From Nakamurella sp. A5-74 (GTDB lineage: Bacteria; Actinomycetota; Actinomycetes; Mycobacteriales; Nakamurellaceae): a DNA stretch of 64,000 nt. This document shows, piece after piece, positions 45,164 to 54,570 of the stretch (position 1 is the stretch's first letter; the number at the start of each line of letters is the position of its first letter). The notes below the pieces were generated by a model that saw nothing but the letters and a program-made list of their open reading frames with translations, ran no database searches and had not been told where the DNA came from. The DNA is taken from contig NZ_CP159218.1 of assembly GCF_040438885.1 (NCBI RefSeq), forward strand, positions 372,001 to 436,000. Reading direction: 5' to 3'. Position numbers and translations under genes: made by a program.

Positions 45164-46504
45164 TCACGTCCGCAGGGGAAGGGGTGCTCCGCGTTGTCGT
45201 GGTAGTCGGTTCGAGCCCGCGGCTGACCGGCGGGCTTGCTCGGGACGTCGTGTTGGTCGGTAGGAGCCGGGTCGGCGGTCCCAGATGACCTGTCCGGCGG
45301 TGACTTCGCCGTTCAGTTCGTCGCGGTGGACGATGGTGTGGTGGGCCGGGCAGAGCAGTGCGGCGTTGTCGAGGTCGGTGGGTCCGCCGTCGATCCAGTG
45401 GACGAGGTGGTGGGCGTCGCACCACTGGGCGGGGATGTCGCAGCCTGGGAAGGTGCAGTGCCGATCCCGCTGCCACAGCACGCGTTTCTGGGCGAGGGTG
45501 AACAAGCGCTGTTCCTTGCCGCAGTCCAGCACGGCGCCGTCGGCGCCGAGGACCATCGGGATGATCCCGGCGTCGCAGGCGAGCTTGCGAACTGTGTCGG
45601 GTGCCAGCAGGGTGCCGTCGGCGATGGTTCCGGTGCAGGTGCCGGCGCCGGCGCGTTGCTGCAGGTCGTCGAGGTTGATGGTGACGTTCACGGTCGCGGT
45701 CGGTGCTGCCGTGACGCCCTGACCTTGGGCGAGGACGGAGCGGCGCAGCGCGTCGATCAGCGCCTCACCACGCCGCCGATCGACGGGCCGGCCGTCAAGC
45801 TCCCCGGTATCTCTGTCGGGTCGGGGTGCGGAGAGGGTCTGGATCGCTGCTTCGAGGATGGTGAGGCCTTCGTTGTCGACGACGAGTCGGTATTCGTGCA
45901 GCCCGGTCGACGTTTCGGTCGGCGATGACAGTGAGATGTGTCGGCGGCAGCGGTCCTGGAAGTCGGCGAGTTCGTCCTGTTTCCCGTGGTGCGCCAGGAT
46001 CCATTGCCGCAGTTCTCTGACGCCGCGGGGTCCGTGTTCAGCGCCGTGGTTCACCAGTTGCTTCAGCACGATGGGGTGGGCGCCGAGCAGCAGCTCGGGC
46101 GCGAGTTTGTCGTACTCGCCCTGCACCACGACGGCGGTGGGCAGGTCGAGGTCGGCGGTGCGGATGGAGTCGGTGATCTCGGCGAGTTCTGGTCGTCGCA
46201 GGATGTGCGCGGCTTTCGCGATGGTGGTCGCTTCGCGGCGGGAGTGCCAGCCGTGTTCTGCGACCCAGCCGCGGGTCGAGGCGGACTGGGATGCTTCGAT
46301 GACGCCCCGGGACTCGGCGTCCGCAGTGACGATCACACAGGCAGCGCCGGCCAAGGCGCGGAGTTCGGCGAGTTCACTCAGGAAGTCGCCCAGCTCGCCG
46401 GTGGGGCACTGGAACACGTTGGTGTGCAGGGTTTTCAGTCCGGCGCTCAGTGCTGCGGCGTGTTCGCGGATGTCCGCGACGCTCGCTTCACCGGTGCCGT
46501 TCAT
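45164..46504 (-). CDS. DUF222 domain / HNH endonuclease-like protein
   Basis: 446 residues from the ATG at 46504; the frame runs open far upstream through repeat-rich DNA, but the DUF222 domain begins here (ALSAGLKTLHTNVFQCPTGE). The C-terminal HNH module is clear: HCTFPGCDIPAQWCDAHHLV, HWIDGGPTDLDNAALLCPAH and HHTIVHRD. This is the abundant 13E12-like family of actinobacteria, which often occurs in many copies. Its biological role is unsettled and a mobile origin is suspected. Confidence 0.9.
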   Translation of the reverse strand: MNGTGEASVADIREHAAALSAGLKTLHTNVFQCPTGELGDFLSELAELRALAGAACVIVTADAESRGVIEASQSASTRGWVAEHGWHSRREATTIAKAAHILRRPELAEITDSIRTADLDLPTAVVVQGEYDKLAPELLLGAHPIVLKQLVNHGAEHGPRGVRELRQWILAHHGKQDELADFQDRCRRHISLSSPTETSTGLHEYRLVVDNEGLTILEAAIQTLSAPRPDRDTGELDGRPVDRRRGEALIDALRRSVLAQGQGVTAAPTATVNVTINLDDLQQRAGAGTCTGTIADGTLLAPDTVRKLACDAGIIPMVLGADGAVLDCGKEQRLFTLAQKRVLWQRDRHCTFPGCDIPAQWCDAHHLVHWIDGGPTDLDNAALLCPAHHTIVHRDELNGEVTAGQVIWDRRPGSYRPTRRPEQARRSAAGSNRLPRQRGAPLPLRT

Positions 46505-47054
46505 AGGGGATACGTTACTCAAGGGGTCCGACAGTCGACCTTCTGGAAGTGGCCGTGGGACAACAGTTGTGGTCACGATCCGGTGACGATGTCGACGGAA
46601 CCGTTGGTGGTCGAGCGACGAAGGAGTCGAGACCGGTGCTGGCCTGGCGGGATCTCGACGCGCTCCTTCGTCGCTTGCTTGATCACCGTGGACTGGCACG
46701 GAATCTCGACTCAGTCGTTCCTCCCGCGCTCGATCACCGTAGTGACGGGACCGGGCACACCGCCGTGCGGCGCAGGAATCGGCTCTCTTCCAGCGTGCAG
46801 GGGTTGCGACTCCGTGTGCTCCGTCGGTTGCCCGGGTGCTGGCGCTGGCCCCGGTGCGGTCGGGATCGTCCCGGTCGACCTGGTCACCGAGCATGCGCTC
46901 GACGTCTGGGACGGCCGGGCAGGCAGCCGGTCCAGGGGCACCCGATCGGAGGCCTCGACTCCGTCGGTCCCGCGCAGGATCGCCGAAATGCTTGAAACTC
47001 CGGGCACAGGGCATGATGAAGACGTCTACATCGCACTGTCGTCAGGAGATCGTC
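46505..47054. other. 550-nt region with extragenic repeats, no supported gene
   Basis: Three copies of a REP-like element lie at 46606-46744. The remainder (46745-47054) is GC-rich and holds only frames that look like shadows; the promoter of the PRC-barrel operon must lie near its right end. Confidence 0.5.
46606..46744. repeat. REP-like extragenic repeats, three copies
   Basis: Copies of GGTCTCGACTCnTTCnTCGCTCGAnCACCG: inverted at 46606-46634, direct at about 46650-46689 and at about 46700-46744 (both somewhat longer). Related copies occur at 53676-53747 and 48408-48440. Confidence 0.75.
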
Positions 47055-47195
47055 ATGCAGTGGTGGGTCTGGTTGATCATCGTCCTGGTCGTGATCGCCG
47101 TACTGGTCGGCGGGTTCATCGCCCTGCAGTCGAAGCGCAGGAGCGGCGGCGTCGTGATCACCGACAAGTCGCGTCGTCGCGGAGGCTCGGCATGA
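47055..47195 (+). CDS. Small single-helix membrane protein
   Basis: 46 residues from the ATG at 47055 (CAGGAG upstream). It is an N-terminal membrane helix (MQWWVWLIIVLVVIAVLVGG) and a basic tail. The stop overlaps the first PRC-barrel gene start (ATGA), so it belongs to that operon and may anchor or modulate its products. Confidence 0.65.
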   Translation: MQWWVWLIIVLVVIAVLVGGFIALQSKRRSGGVVITDKSRRRGGSA

Positions 47196-47785
47196 GCACC
47201 CTGTTGCGAGCCCGCGACCTCGCCAAGCTGCCCGTCGTGACGTACGGCGGTGAGGACGTCGCGCAGCTGAAAGACATCGTCTACGCGGGCAACGGTGGGC
47301 AGATAACTGCCTTCACGTTGGCCGGCCGGAGCCTGTTCTCCGGGCCACTGAAGGTGGCGCTGGCCTGGAGCCGCGTCGTCGGTCTCGGACCGGACGCGGT
47401 GATCGTCGAGACGCAGGAGCACTTCGCGCCCCTGGACGCGATCCTCGCGTCCGATGGGGTCGAGGGAGGTGGGTCGGGTCACGGCGACGTGCTCGGTTCG
47501 CAGGTGCTCACCGACACCGGCACCGCGATCGGTGTGGTGTCGGACGTCATCATCGGCGTCACAGCACCGGGCGGACTCGCCGACGTCGTCGGATACGAGA
47601 TCAAGCCCGCCGAGTCCCTCGGTCGCGGGGAACAGCCGCTGCTGATCCCGTTGCCGGACACGATGTCCGCCTCGGGTCAGCACCTGGTCGTGCCGGAGGC
47701 AGCGACCGGCTATCTCACTGACGACCTGAACGCCTTCGGTGCAGCGGTGGATGCCTTCCGTACCCAGATCGGAAACAACCGATGA
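47192..47785 (+). CDS. PRC-barrel domain protein
   Basis: 197 residues with two PRC-barrel-like halves: LAKLPVVTYGGEDVAQLKDI, then VLGSQVLTDTGTAIGVVSDV. PRC-barrels are small beta domains in photosynthetic reaction centres, RNA-processing and stress proteins. It overlaps both neighbours by 4 nt. Function unknown; general stress-type roles are typical in actinobacteria. Confidence 0.85.
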   Translation: MSTLLRARDLAKLPVVTYGGEDVAQLKDIVYAGNGGQITAFTLAGRSLFSGPLKVALAWSRVVGLGPDAVIVETQEHFAPLDAILASDGVEGGGSGHGDVLGSQVLTDTGTAIGVVSDVIIGVTAPGGLADVVGYEIKPAESLGRGEQPLLIPLPDTMSASGQHLVVPEAATGYLTDDLNAFGAAVDAFRTQIGNNR

Positions 47786-48216
47786 CTCTGTTCAGCGAGG
47801 CCTCCGGACGCCAGGTCGTCAGCACCGGGAACGCCGCGACCGTCGGCAAGATCAAGCACTTCATCGTCGACGCGGCGTCGCAGAAGGTGGTCGGACTTCG
47901 ACTTTCCAAGACGCCGGACCACGGAACGGTGCTGCCCTGGCAGGCCATCCATTCCTTCGGTGCCGATGCGGTGACGATCGCCGACGCGAATCTGATCGTC
48001 GAGCCCGACGCACAGCTTGCCGCCCTGGATGTCAAGCAGCACACCATCATCGGCAAGCAGGTGCTCACCACGGAGGGTCGGAAGGTGGGCAGCGTCGTCG
48101 ACGTCGACTTCGATCCCGCTGACGGCCGCGTGGTCTCCCTGGTGCTGGGTGACCACTCGATCGACGGCACGACCTTCATCGGCGTCGGTTCGTACGCGGT
48201 CGTCGTCAAGGCTTGA
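47782..48216 (+). CDS. PRC-barrel domain protein
   Basis: 144 residues: SEASGRQVVSTGNAATVGKI, IVDAASQKVVGLRL, and a second repeat TTEGRKVGSVVDVDFDPADG followed by RVVSLVL. It is a shorter paralogue of the preceding gene, with which it overlaps (ATGA). Confidence 0.85.
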   Translation: MTLFSEASGRQVVSTGNAATVGKIKHFIVDAASQKVVGLRLSKTPDHGTVLPWQAIHSFGADAVTIADANLIVEPDAQLAALDVKQHTIIGKQVLTTEGRKVGSVVDVDFDPADGRVVSLVLGDHSIDGTTFIGVGSYAVVVKA

Positions 48217-48611
48217 TTCGTCGCATTTCCGTGTCCGTGTCCGCGGATGAGGGCGCTGCTCCGCAGGCTTCGCTCGGACGCGCCGGTTCGCAGGCTCACC
48301 GGCGCGGCCATCGCTGCAGAGGGCTGCACAGCACCCTCATCCGCGACCACTGACGGTAGGGCAGACTCGCACGGAGATCCGTTTGACACCGGTCGCTGGT
48401 CGGACGGGGTCTCGTCCCGCTACGTTCGCTCAGCCACCGTCAGGACGCTCAGCCACCGTCAGGACGCTCGACCGCCGTCACGTCGCTCGACCGCCGTGAA
48501 GTCGCTCAACCATCCAAAGGTCTGAAGTCAGGCCATTGACTTGGTGGTGGCGGTGACTCCAGACTGTCCGGCAGCACAGTCCGTTCCCGGGGGTCACGCG
48601 AGAGGTCACCG
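48217..48611. other. 395-nt intergenic region with repeats
   Basis: No gene seen. It holds one REP-like copy and a 19-bp tandem array (48408-48521). The permease ribosome-binding site (AGAGG) lies at its right end. Confidence 0.55.
48427..48521 (+). repeat. Five 19-bp tandem repeats
   Basis: Units start with CGCTC: 48427-48445 and 48446-48464 are identical (CGCTCAGCCACCGTCAGGA); 48465-48483 and 48484-48502 read CGCTCGACCGCCGTCACGT and CGCTCGACCGCCGTGAAGT; 48503-48521 is a diverged fifth. The unit resembles the right half of the REP-like element. Confidence 0.85.
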
Positions 48612-50126
48612 ATGGCCGAACCAGAGATCGACGAGGATTCCGCCCGTCTCGCCGAGATGGGTTACACGCAGGAACTGCACCGCGGCATGTCCGCGTTCTC
48701 GAACTTCGCCGTGTCGTTCTCGATCATCTCGATCCTGGCCGGCTGCATCACGTCCTACCGGATCGCCCTGACATCCGGTGGCCCGTCGGCCATCACGGTC
48801 GGTTGGGCGGTGGTCGGGCTGTTCGTGCTCTGCGTCGCGATGTCGATGGCTGAGGTCTGTTCCCGGTACCCGACGGCCGGCGGTCTCTACTTCTGGGCCG
48901 GTGAGCTCGCCAAGAGCAACAAGCGCGCATGGGCCTGGGTGGTCGGCTGGTTCAACTTCATGGGTGAGATCGCCGTCACCGCCGCGATCGACTACGGCTG
49001 TGCCCTCACCTGGATGGCGTTCATGAACCTGGTCTGGGGCATCGAGGTGACCCCCGGCCGGACTTTCCTGCTGTTCGTCGGCATCATCATCGCCCACGCG
49101 CTGCTGAACGCCTTCGGCGTCAACCTGGTGTCGTTGCTGTCCAACATCTCCGCCTGGTGGCATGTCGTCGGCGTGCTGATCATCGTGGTGGCGCTGTGGG
49201 TGCTGCCGGAGAAACACCAGGACGTCGGGTGGACGCTGTTCGGCTGGCACAACGAGACCGGCTGGACCTTCGGGCCGTACGTGCTGCTGCTCGGCCTGCT
49301 GATGGCGCAATACACCTACACCGGCTACGACGCCTCGGCGCACGTCGCCGAGGAGACCAGGAACGCCTCCCGCAGCGCGCCGCGCGGCATCGTGCTGAGC
49401 GTGCTGGTGTCGGTGATCGGCGGGTTCATCCTGCTGTACTCGATCACCGCCGCGATCCCCGACCGTTCCGAAGCCGGATTGACCGCCCTGGCCGCCAGCG
49501 ACACCGGGCTGCCGCCCGCACAGATCTTCCTCGACGCCCTGGGCAGTCCCACCGTGGCCAAGTTCCTGCTGGCCATCGTTTGTGTCGCGCAGTTCTTCTG
49601 CGGGATGGCGTCCGTGACGGCCAACTCCCGGATGACGTTCGCCTTCAGCCGCGACAAGGCACTGCCCGGGTCACGACTGTGGTCGAAGGTCAACCCGCGT
49701 ACCGGAACTCCGACCAACTCGATCTGGTTCTGCGTCACCCTGTCGGTGCTGCTGGCAATCCCGTCGCTGTTCAACGTCACCGCCTATTTCGCGGTGACGT
49801 CCATCGCTGTGATCGGGCTCTACATCGCCTACGTGGTGCCGGTGTTCCTGAGACTGCGTCGCCCCGACTTCGTGCAGGGCCCGTGGAATCTCGGTCGCTG
49901 GAGCAAGCCGATCGGCTGGATCTCGGTGGTCTGGGTGGTGCTGATCTGCATCCTGTTCGTGCTGCCCCCGCTCAACCCCGTCACAGTCGACACGTTCAAC
50001 TACGCCCCGATCGCGGTGCTCGTCGTCCTCTCGATCTCCGGCGTCATGTGGCTGGCCGTGGGGCGTAAGCACTTCATGTCCGGCCGTCCCGTTCCGTCGG
50101 ACAAGCCCGTCCCCCTGGACAAGTGA
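48612..50126 (+). CDS. APC-family amino acid/amine permease
   Basis: 504 residues, about 12 membrane helices. The conserved N-terminal region (MGYTQELHRGMSAFSNFAV, then SILAGCITSY) and YTGYDASAHVAEETRNASR are typical of the amino-acid/choline/GABA branch of APC transporters. First gene of a tightly packed operon for gamma-glutamylated amine catabolism, so the likely substrate is the amine used by it. The stop overlaps the regulator start. Confidence 0.9.
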   Translation: MAEPEIDEDSARLAEMGYTQELHRGMSAFSNFAVSFSIISILAGCITSYRIALTSGGPSAITVGWAVVGLFVLCVAMSMAEVCSRYPTAGGLYFWAGELAKSNKRAWAWVVGWFNFMGEIAVTAAIDYGCALTWMAFMNLVWGIEVTPGRTFLLFVGIIIAHALLNAFGVNLVSLLSNISAWWHVVGVLIIVVALWVLPEKHQDVGWTLFGWHNETGWTFGPYVLLLGLLMAQYTYTGYDASAHVAEETRNASRSAPRGIVLSVLVSVIGGFILLYSITAAIPDRSEAGLTALAASDTGLPPAQIFLDALGSPTVAKFLLAIVCVAQFFCGMASVTANSRMTFAFSRDKALPGSRLWSKVNPRTGTPTNSIWFCVTLSVLLAIPSLFNVTAYFAVTSIAVIGLYIAYVVPVFLRLRRPDFVQGPWNLGRWSKPIGWISVVWVVLICILFVLPPLNPVTVDTFNYAPIAVLVVLSISGVMWLAVGRKHFMSGRPVPSDKPVPLDK

Positions 50127-50902
50127 CATCTCTCGTGCCAGCACAGACCGGCGTCTCCCTTGGTCCCCGAGCCGCGGATCTCGGTGCAGCGCTGCTGCGC
50201 CCGGTCCGCGCTCACCATGCGTTCGAGAGCTGCGTCGAGCAGCTCGGCACGGCCATCCGGCTCGGCGGCTACCCGCAGGGGGAAGCGCTTCCGCCCGAGC
50301 GGGAACTGGCTGCGCTGCTGGGAGTCTCCCGCGCCACGATCCGCGAGGCGATGGTCGCCCTACGGGCCGCCGGACTGGTCGAGACCCGTCGTGGACGGGG
50401 CGGCGGGACCGTCGTGCTGCAGCCGCCGGAGCGCCCCGGACGGGGGACGCAGCGCCAGGTCGACGCCCTGCCGCGGGCGGAGATGATCGACGCTCTGCTG
50501 TTCCGGCGGGTGGTGGAACCCGGAGCTGCGTATGCGGCAGCCGAGCGACGGTCGGACGGCGACCTCGACGATGTAGCGATGGCCGCTCTGCGGGCAGCGC
50601 TGGTCGAGGTGACCGGCATCCGGGATCCGGCGCAGCATCGGCAGTCGGACTCTCGCTTCCACCTGGCAGTGGCCCGGGCGTCCGGGTCGTCGAAGCTGCT
50701 GACGGCGGTCGCCGAGGTCCAACGCAGCCTGCACGAGATGCTGATGGCGATCCCGGTGCTGGCCCCCAACCTCGGTCATTCCGACGGTCAGCACGGCGCG
50801 GTGCTCAGGGCGATCGCCGCCGGCAACCCGCTGCGTGCCCGCCGGGTGATGGAGGAACACTGTGATGACACCGCAGCACTGCTCCGCGGTCTGATCGGAT
50901 AG
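50123..50902 (+). CDS. FadR/GntR-family transcriptional regulator
   Basis: 259 residues from the GTG at 50123 overlapping the permease stop (GTGA). A GntR winged helix (GEALPPERELAALLGVSRAT, then IREAMVALRAAGLVETRRGR) is followed by a FadR-type helical FCD ligand domain (RRVVEPGAAYAAAERR, RFHLAVARASGS). It probably represses this operon until an amine-derived ligand is bound. Confidence 0.92.
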   Translation: MTSLVPAQTGVSLGPRAADLGAALLRPVRAHHAFESCVEQLGTAIRLGGYPQGEALPPERELAALLGVSRATIREAMVALRAAGLVETRRGRGGGTVVLQPPERPGRGTQRQVDALPRAEMIDALLFRRVVEPGAAYAAAERRSDGDLDDVAMAALRAALVEVTGIRDPAQHRQSDSRFHLAVARASGSSKLLTAVAEVQRSLHEMLMAIPVLAPNLGHSDGQHGAVLRAIAAGNPLRARRVMEEHCDDTAALLRGLIG

Positions 50903-50909
50903 GAGAGTC

Positions 50910-52295
50910 ATGTCAGCGCACGAGGTTCCGCGCAGGTCGGTACCCAACGATCGTTATCTGACCATCGAGCAACTCCGGACACTGATCGGCGACGGTGAGA
51001 TCGACACCGTGGTCCTGGCCTTCACCGACATGCAGGGACGCCTGCAGGGCAAGCGGCTGCACGCCGCCTACTTCCTGGATGTCGCGCTGCAGAGCGGGAC
51101 GGAGGGATGCAACTACCTACTCGCCGTCGACATCGAGATGAACACCGTTGCGGGCTACACCATGTCGTCGTGGGAGCGCGGGTACGGCGACATGGAGTTC
51201 CTGCCCGACTTCGCAACCCTGCGCCGGCTGACCCACCTGCCCGCGACCGCGATGGTGCAGTGCGACCTGGTGTGGCTCGACCACACGCCGGTCGTGCAGT
51301 CCCCGCGCACGATCCTGCAGACCCAACTCGACCGGCTCACCGAGCGGGGCCTGGCGGCGTTCGCCGGGACGGAGCTCGAGTTCATCGCCTTCGACAACAG
51401 CTACGAGGATGCCCACGATCTCCGGTGGCGCGGGCTGACCCCGGTGAATCAGTACAACGTCGACTACTCGCTGCTGGGCACCTCACGGGTGGAGCCGCTG
51501 CTGCGGGACATCCGCAACCACAGCTATGCGGCCGGGATGGATGTCGAAGGTGCCAAGGGGGAGTGCAACTTCGGCCAGCACGAGATCGGCTTCCTCTACG
51601 CCGACGCGCTGACCACCGCGGACAACCACAGCGTCTACAAGACCCAGGCCAAGGAGATCGCTGCCGCGCACGGCAAGGCGATCACCTTCCTGGCCAAGTA
51701 CAACGAGCGCGAGGGCAACTCCTGTCACATCCATCTCTCGCTCCGCGGAACCGACGGTGCGCTCACCTTCTGGCAGGACGATGGCCGGTCGGCGACCTAC
51801 GATCACTTCATCGCCGGGATCCTGGCGACGATGGACGAGTTCACCCTGCTGTACGCCCCGAACATCAACTCCTACAAGCGGTTCGCTGACGGTTCGTTCG
51901 CGCCGACCACGGTGGCCTGGGGACTGGACAACCGCACCTGCGCGGTGCGACTGGTGGGCAAGGGACCGTCGGCGCGACTGGAGAATCGGCTGCCGGGTGC
52001 GGACGTCAACCCGTACCTTGCCATCGCCGCGATGATCGCCGGAGGGTTGCACGGCATCGACCGGGAGCTCGAGCTCCAGGACGAGCTCACCGGGAACGCC
52101 TACACGTCAACGCATCCCCGGGTGCCGCGGACGCTGCAGATCGCGCGCGAGGGGTTCGCCGGATCGGCCATCGCCCGTGCGGCGTTCGGCGACGACGTGG
52201 TGGCGCACTACACGAACATGGCGGACGTCGAGATCGCCGCCTTCGACGCTGCAGTCACCGACTGGGAACTCGCCCGCGGCTTCGAGAGGATGTGA
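50910..52295 (+). CDS. Glutamine synthetase-family gamma-glutamyl-amine ligase
   Basis: 461 residues. Glutamine synthetase fold motifs: FAGTELEFIAFD (Glu metal ligands), GQHEIGFLY, EGNSCHIHLS (His), NSYKRFADGSFAPT (ATP/Arg loop) and RLENRLPGADVNPYLAIAAM. It lacks features of the ammonia-assimilating enzyme and, in this operon, more likely joins glutamate to an amine (PuuA or GlnA3/GlnA4 type) at the expense of ATP. It lies 7 nt after the regulator and overlaps the aldehyde dehydrogenase. Confidence 0.88.
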   Translation: MSAHEVPRRSVPNDRYLTIEQLRTLIGDGEIDTVVLAFTDMQGRLQGKRLHAAYFLDVALQSGTEGCNYLLAVDIEMNTVAGYTMSSWERGYGDMEFLPDFATLRRLTHLPATAMVQCDLVWLDHTPVVQSPRTILQTQLDRLTERGLAAFAGTELEFIAFDNSYEDAHDLRWRGLTPVNQYNVDYSLLGTSRVEPLLRDIRNHSYAAGMDVEGAKGECNFGQHEIGFLYADALTTADNHSVYKTQAKEIAAAHGKAITFLAKYNEREGNSCHIHLSLRGTDGALTFWQDDGRSATYDHFIAGILATMDEFTLLYAPNINSYKRFADGSFAPTTVAWGLDNRTCAVRLVGKGPSARLENRLPGADVNPYLAIAAMIAGGLHGIDRELELQDELTGNAYTSTHPRVPRTLQIAREGFAGSAIARAAFGDDVVAHYTNMADVEIAAFDAAVTDWELARGFERM

Positions 52296-53668
52296 CGCGG
52301 TTGACCACCGCAGGAACCACCCAGCTGATCAACCCGGCCACCGGCCAAGTCCTGGCCGAGGAGGTGAACGGCACCGACGAGGCCGGGACCGATGCCGCGA
52401 TCGACCGTGCGCACAAGGCCTTCAGGACCTGGCGCACCACCGCCCCCGGCGAGCGGGCGCGCCTGTTGCGGGCATTCGCGACCAAGGTGGAGCAGAACAT
52501 CGAGTTGCTGGCCAGCACCGAGGTCCGCAACGCCGGACATACGATCGGCAACGCCCGCTGGGAGGCAGGTAACGTCCGAGACTGTCTGAACTACTACGCC
52601 GGCTCCCCGGAACGCTTGCTGGGCAAGCAGATCCCGGTGCCGGGTGGGACCGACATCACCTTCCACGAACCGCTGGGCGTGGTGGGCATCATCGTCCCGT
52701 GGAACTTCCCGATGCCGATCGCCGGCTGGGGGTTCGCTCCCGCCCTGGCGGCTGGGAACACCGTCGTGCTCAAGCCGGCGGAGCTGACCCCGCTGACGGC
52801 GATCCTGCTGGCCGAGCTCGCCCTGGAGGCGGGCATTCCCGATGGAGTGTTCACCGTGCTGCCCGGCAAGGGATCCGTGGTGGGACAACGGTTCGTGACC
52901 AACGAAGCCGTGCGCAAGATCGTCTTCACCGGTTCTACGGCTGTCGGCAAGCAGATCATGGCCGGCTGTGCCGACCAGCTGAAGCCGGTCACGCTGGAAC
53001 TCGGTGGCAAGAGTGCGAACATCATCTTCGATGACGCAGATCTGGCCGCTGCTGCTGCCGCCGCGCCGTATGCTGTGTTCGACAACGCGGGTCAGGACTG
53101 TTGCGCTCGGTCACGGATCCTGGTGCAGCGCAGCGCCTACCAGGAGTTCCTGGAGCGATTCGAGGTCGCGGTGCAGGGGGTGCGGGTGGAGGATCCGACC
53201 CGCGAGGGCAGCGAGATGGGGCCGATGATCTCCGCGGGCCAGCGGGCCACCGTCCAGCGGTACCTCGACGACGCCGACGTCACCATCACCGGATCCGTCC
53301 CGGACGGGCCGGGCTGGTGGCTGCCGCCGACCGTGGTGACCCCGCGGTCCGTGGCCGATCCGGTCTGGCGCGAAGAGGTGTTCGGGCCCGTCGTCGCCGT
53401 GCTGCCCTTCGACGACGAGGACGAAGCCATCGCGCTGGCGAACGACAGCGACTACGGGCTGTCCGGCTCGATCTTCACCGGCGACGTCGGCCGGGCACTG
53501 CGGGTGGCGCGCGGTGTGGAAGCCGGGAACCTGTCGGTGAACAGCCATTCCTCGGTGCGGTACTGGACGCCCTTCGGTGGCTACAAGCAGTCCGGGCTCG
53601 GCCGTGAGCTCGGACCGGATGCCCCGTACGCCTTCACCGAGGAGAAGAACGTGTTCATCGCCCACTGA
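52292..53668 (+). CDS. Aldehyde dehydrogenase family protein
   Basis: 458 residues from a GTG overlapping the ligase stop (GTGA). Signatures: GIIVPWNFPM, the NAD-site FTGSTAVGKQI, LELGGKSANIIFDD (catalytic Glu) and DNAGQDCCARSRILV (catalytic Cys). In this context it should oxidise the gamma-glutamyl aldehyde to the acid (PuuC-like role). Confidence 0.92.
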   Translation: MTRLTTAGTTQLINPATGQVLAEEVNGTDEAGTDAAIDRAHKAFRTWRTTAPGERARLLRAFATKVEQNIELLASTEVRNAGHTIGNARWEAGNVRDCLNYYAGSPERLLGKQIPVPGGTDITFHEPLGVVGIIVPWNFPMPIAGWGFAPALAAGNTVVLKPAELTPLTAILLAELALEAGIPDGVFTVLPGKGSVVGQRFVTNEAVRKIVFTGSTAVGKQIMAGCADQLKPVTLELGGKSANIIFDDADLAAAAAAAPYAVFDNAGQDCCARSRILVQRSAYQEFLERFEVAVQGVRVEDPTREGSEMGPMISAGQRATVQRYLDDADVTITGSVPDGPGWWLPPTVVTPRSVADPVWREEVFGPVVAVLPFDDEDEAIALANDSDYGLSGSIFTGDVGRALRVARGVEAGNLSVNSHSSVRYWTPFGGYKQSGLGRELGPDAPYAFTEEKNVFIAH

Positions 53669-53675
53669 GCCGGGG

Positions 53676-53747
53676 GGTCTCGACTCGTTCCTCGCTCGAC
53701 CAGCGTTCGGGGGCGGGTCTCGACGTGTTTCGTTTGCTCGACCACCG
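53676..53747 (+). repeat. Two REP-like extragenic repeats
   Basis: GGTCTCGACTCGTTCCTCGC... at 53676-53705 and a diverged copy at 53716-53747, both between the aldehyde dehydrogenase and SDR genes. They belong to the family at 46606-46744 and interrupt an otherwise gap-free operon. Confidence 0.75.
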
Positions 53748-53790
53748 CGGCCAGCGACGGCCACTCATTCCAGGAAAGAAGGAACGCGCC

Positions 53791-54570
53791 ATGGCAGGAC
53801 GGTTGGACGGCAGGGTCGCTGTCGTCACCGGCGGATGTTCGGGGATCGGCTTGGCTACGGTCCGCCGATTCGTGCAGGAGGGGGCGAAGGTGGTGATCGG
53901 CGACATCGCCGATGACGCCGGCGCAGGCCTGGTGACCGAGCTGGGGGGCGCCTCGGTCGCGACCTATGCGCACGTCGACGTCACCAGCAAGGAGGAGGTC
54001 GACGCGCTCTTCGCGACGGCGAAGAACACCTACGGCAGCGTCGACATCGCGTTCAACAACGCCGGGATCTCCCCGCCGGAGGACTCCTCGATCCTCGACA
54101 CCGATCTGGACGCCTGGCGCAGGGTGCAGGAGGTCAACCTGACCTCGGTGTACCTGTGCTGCAAGGCGGCGCTGCCGTACATGCTCGAGCAGCGGCGCGG
54201 GTCGATCATCAACACCGCGTCCTTCGTGGCGGTGATGGGCGCCGCCACCTCGCAGATCTCGTACTCGGCGTCCAAGGGCGGTGTGCTGTCGATGTCCCGC
54301 GAGCTGGCGGTGCAGTTCGCCCGCGACGGAGTGCGGGTCAACGCACTGTGCCCGGGCCCGGTGAACACACCGCTGCTGCAAGAGCTGTTCGCCGACGATC
54401 CTGAGCGCGCCGCCCGCCGGCTGGTACACGTCCCGATGGGACGCTTCGCCGAACCCGAGGAGCTGGCGAACGCGGTGCTGTTCCTGGCATCCGACGAGTC
54501 GTCGTTCGTCACCGCCAGCACGTTCCTGGTCGACGGCGGGATCTCCGGCGCCTACGTCACCCCGCTGTAG
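53791..54570 (+). CDS. Short-chain dehydrogenase/reductase (SDR)
   Basis: 259 residues. Classical SDR: cofactor loop VVTGGCSGIGLATV, NNAG at FNNAGIS, catalytic Ser in NTASFVAVMG, YSASKGG (Tyr-x3-Lys) and the tail PGPVNTPLL. Inside the operon it could oxidise the hydroxyl of a gamma-glutamylated amino alcohol to the aldehyde, a step for which no amine oxidase gene is present. The last base overlaps the hydrolase GTG (TAGTG). Confidence 0.93.
   Translation: MAGRLDGRVAVVTGGCSGIGLATVRRFVQEGAKVVIGDIADDAGAGLVTELGGASVATYAHVDVTSKEEVDALFATAKNTYGSVDIAFNNAGISPPEDSSILDTDLDAWRRVQEVNLTSVYLCCKAALPYMLEQRRGSIINTASFVAVMGAATSQISYSASKGGVLSMSRELAVQFARDGVRVNALCPGPVNTPLLQELFADDPERAARRLVHVPMGRFAEPEELANAVLFLASDESSFVTASTFLVDGGISGAYVTPL

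Noticed and set aside
46505-47014. N-terminal extension of the DUF222/HNH gene
   Set aside because: The upstream open frame crosses REP-like repeats and is Arg/Pro-rich; the conserved DUF222 domain starts at 46504.
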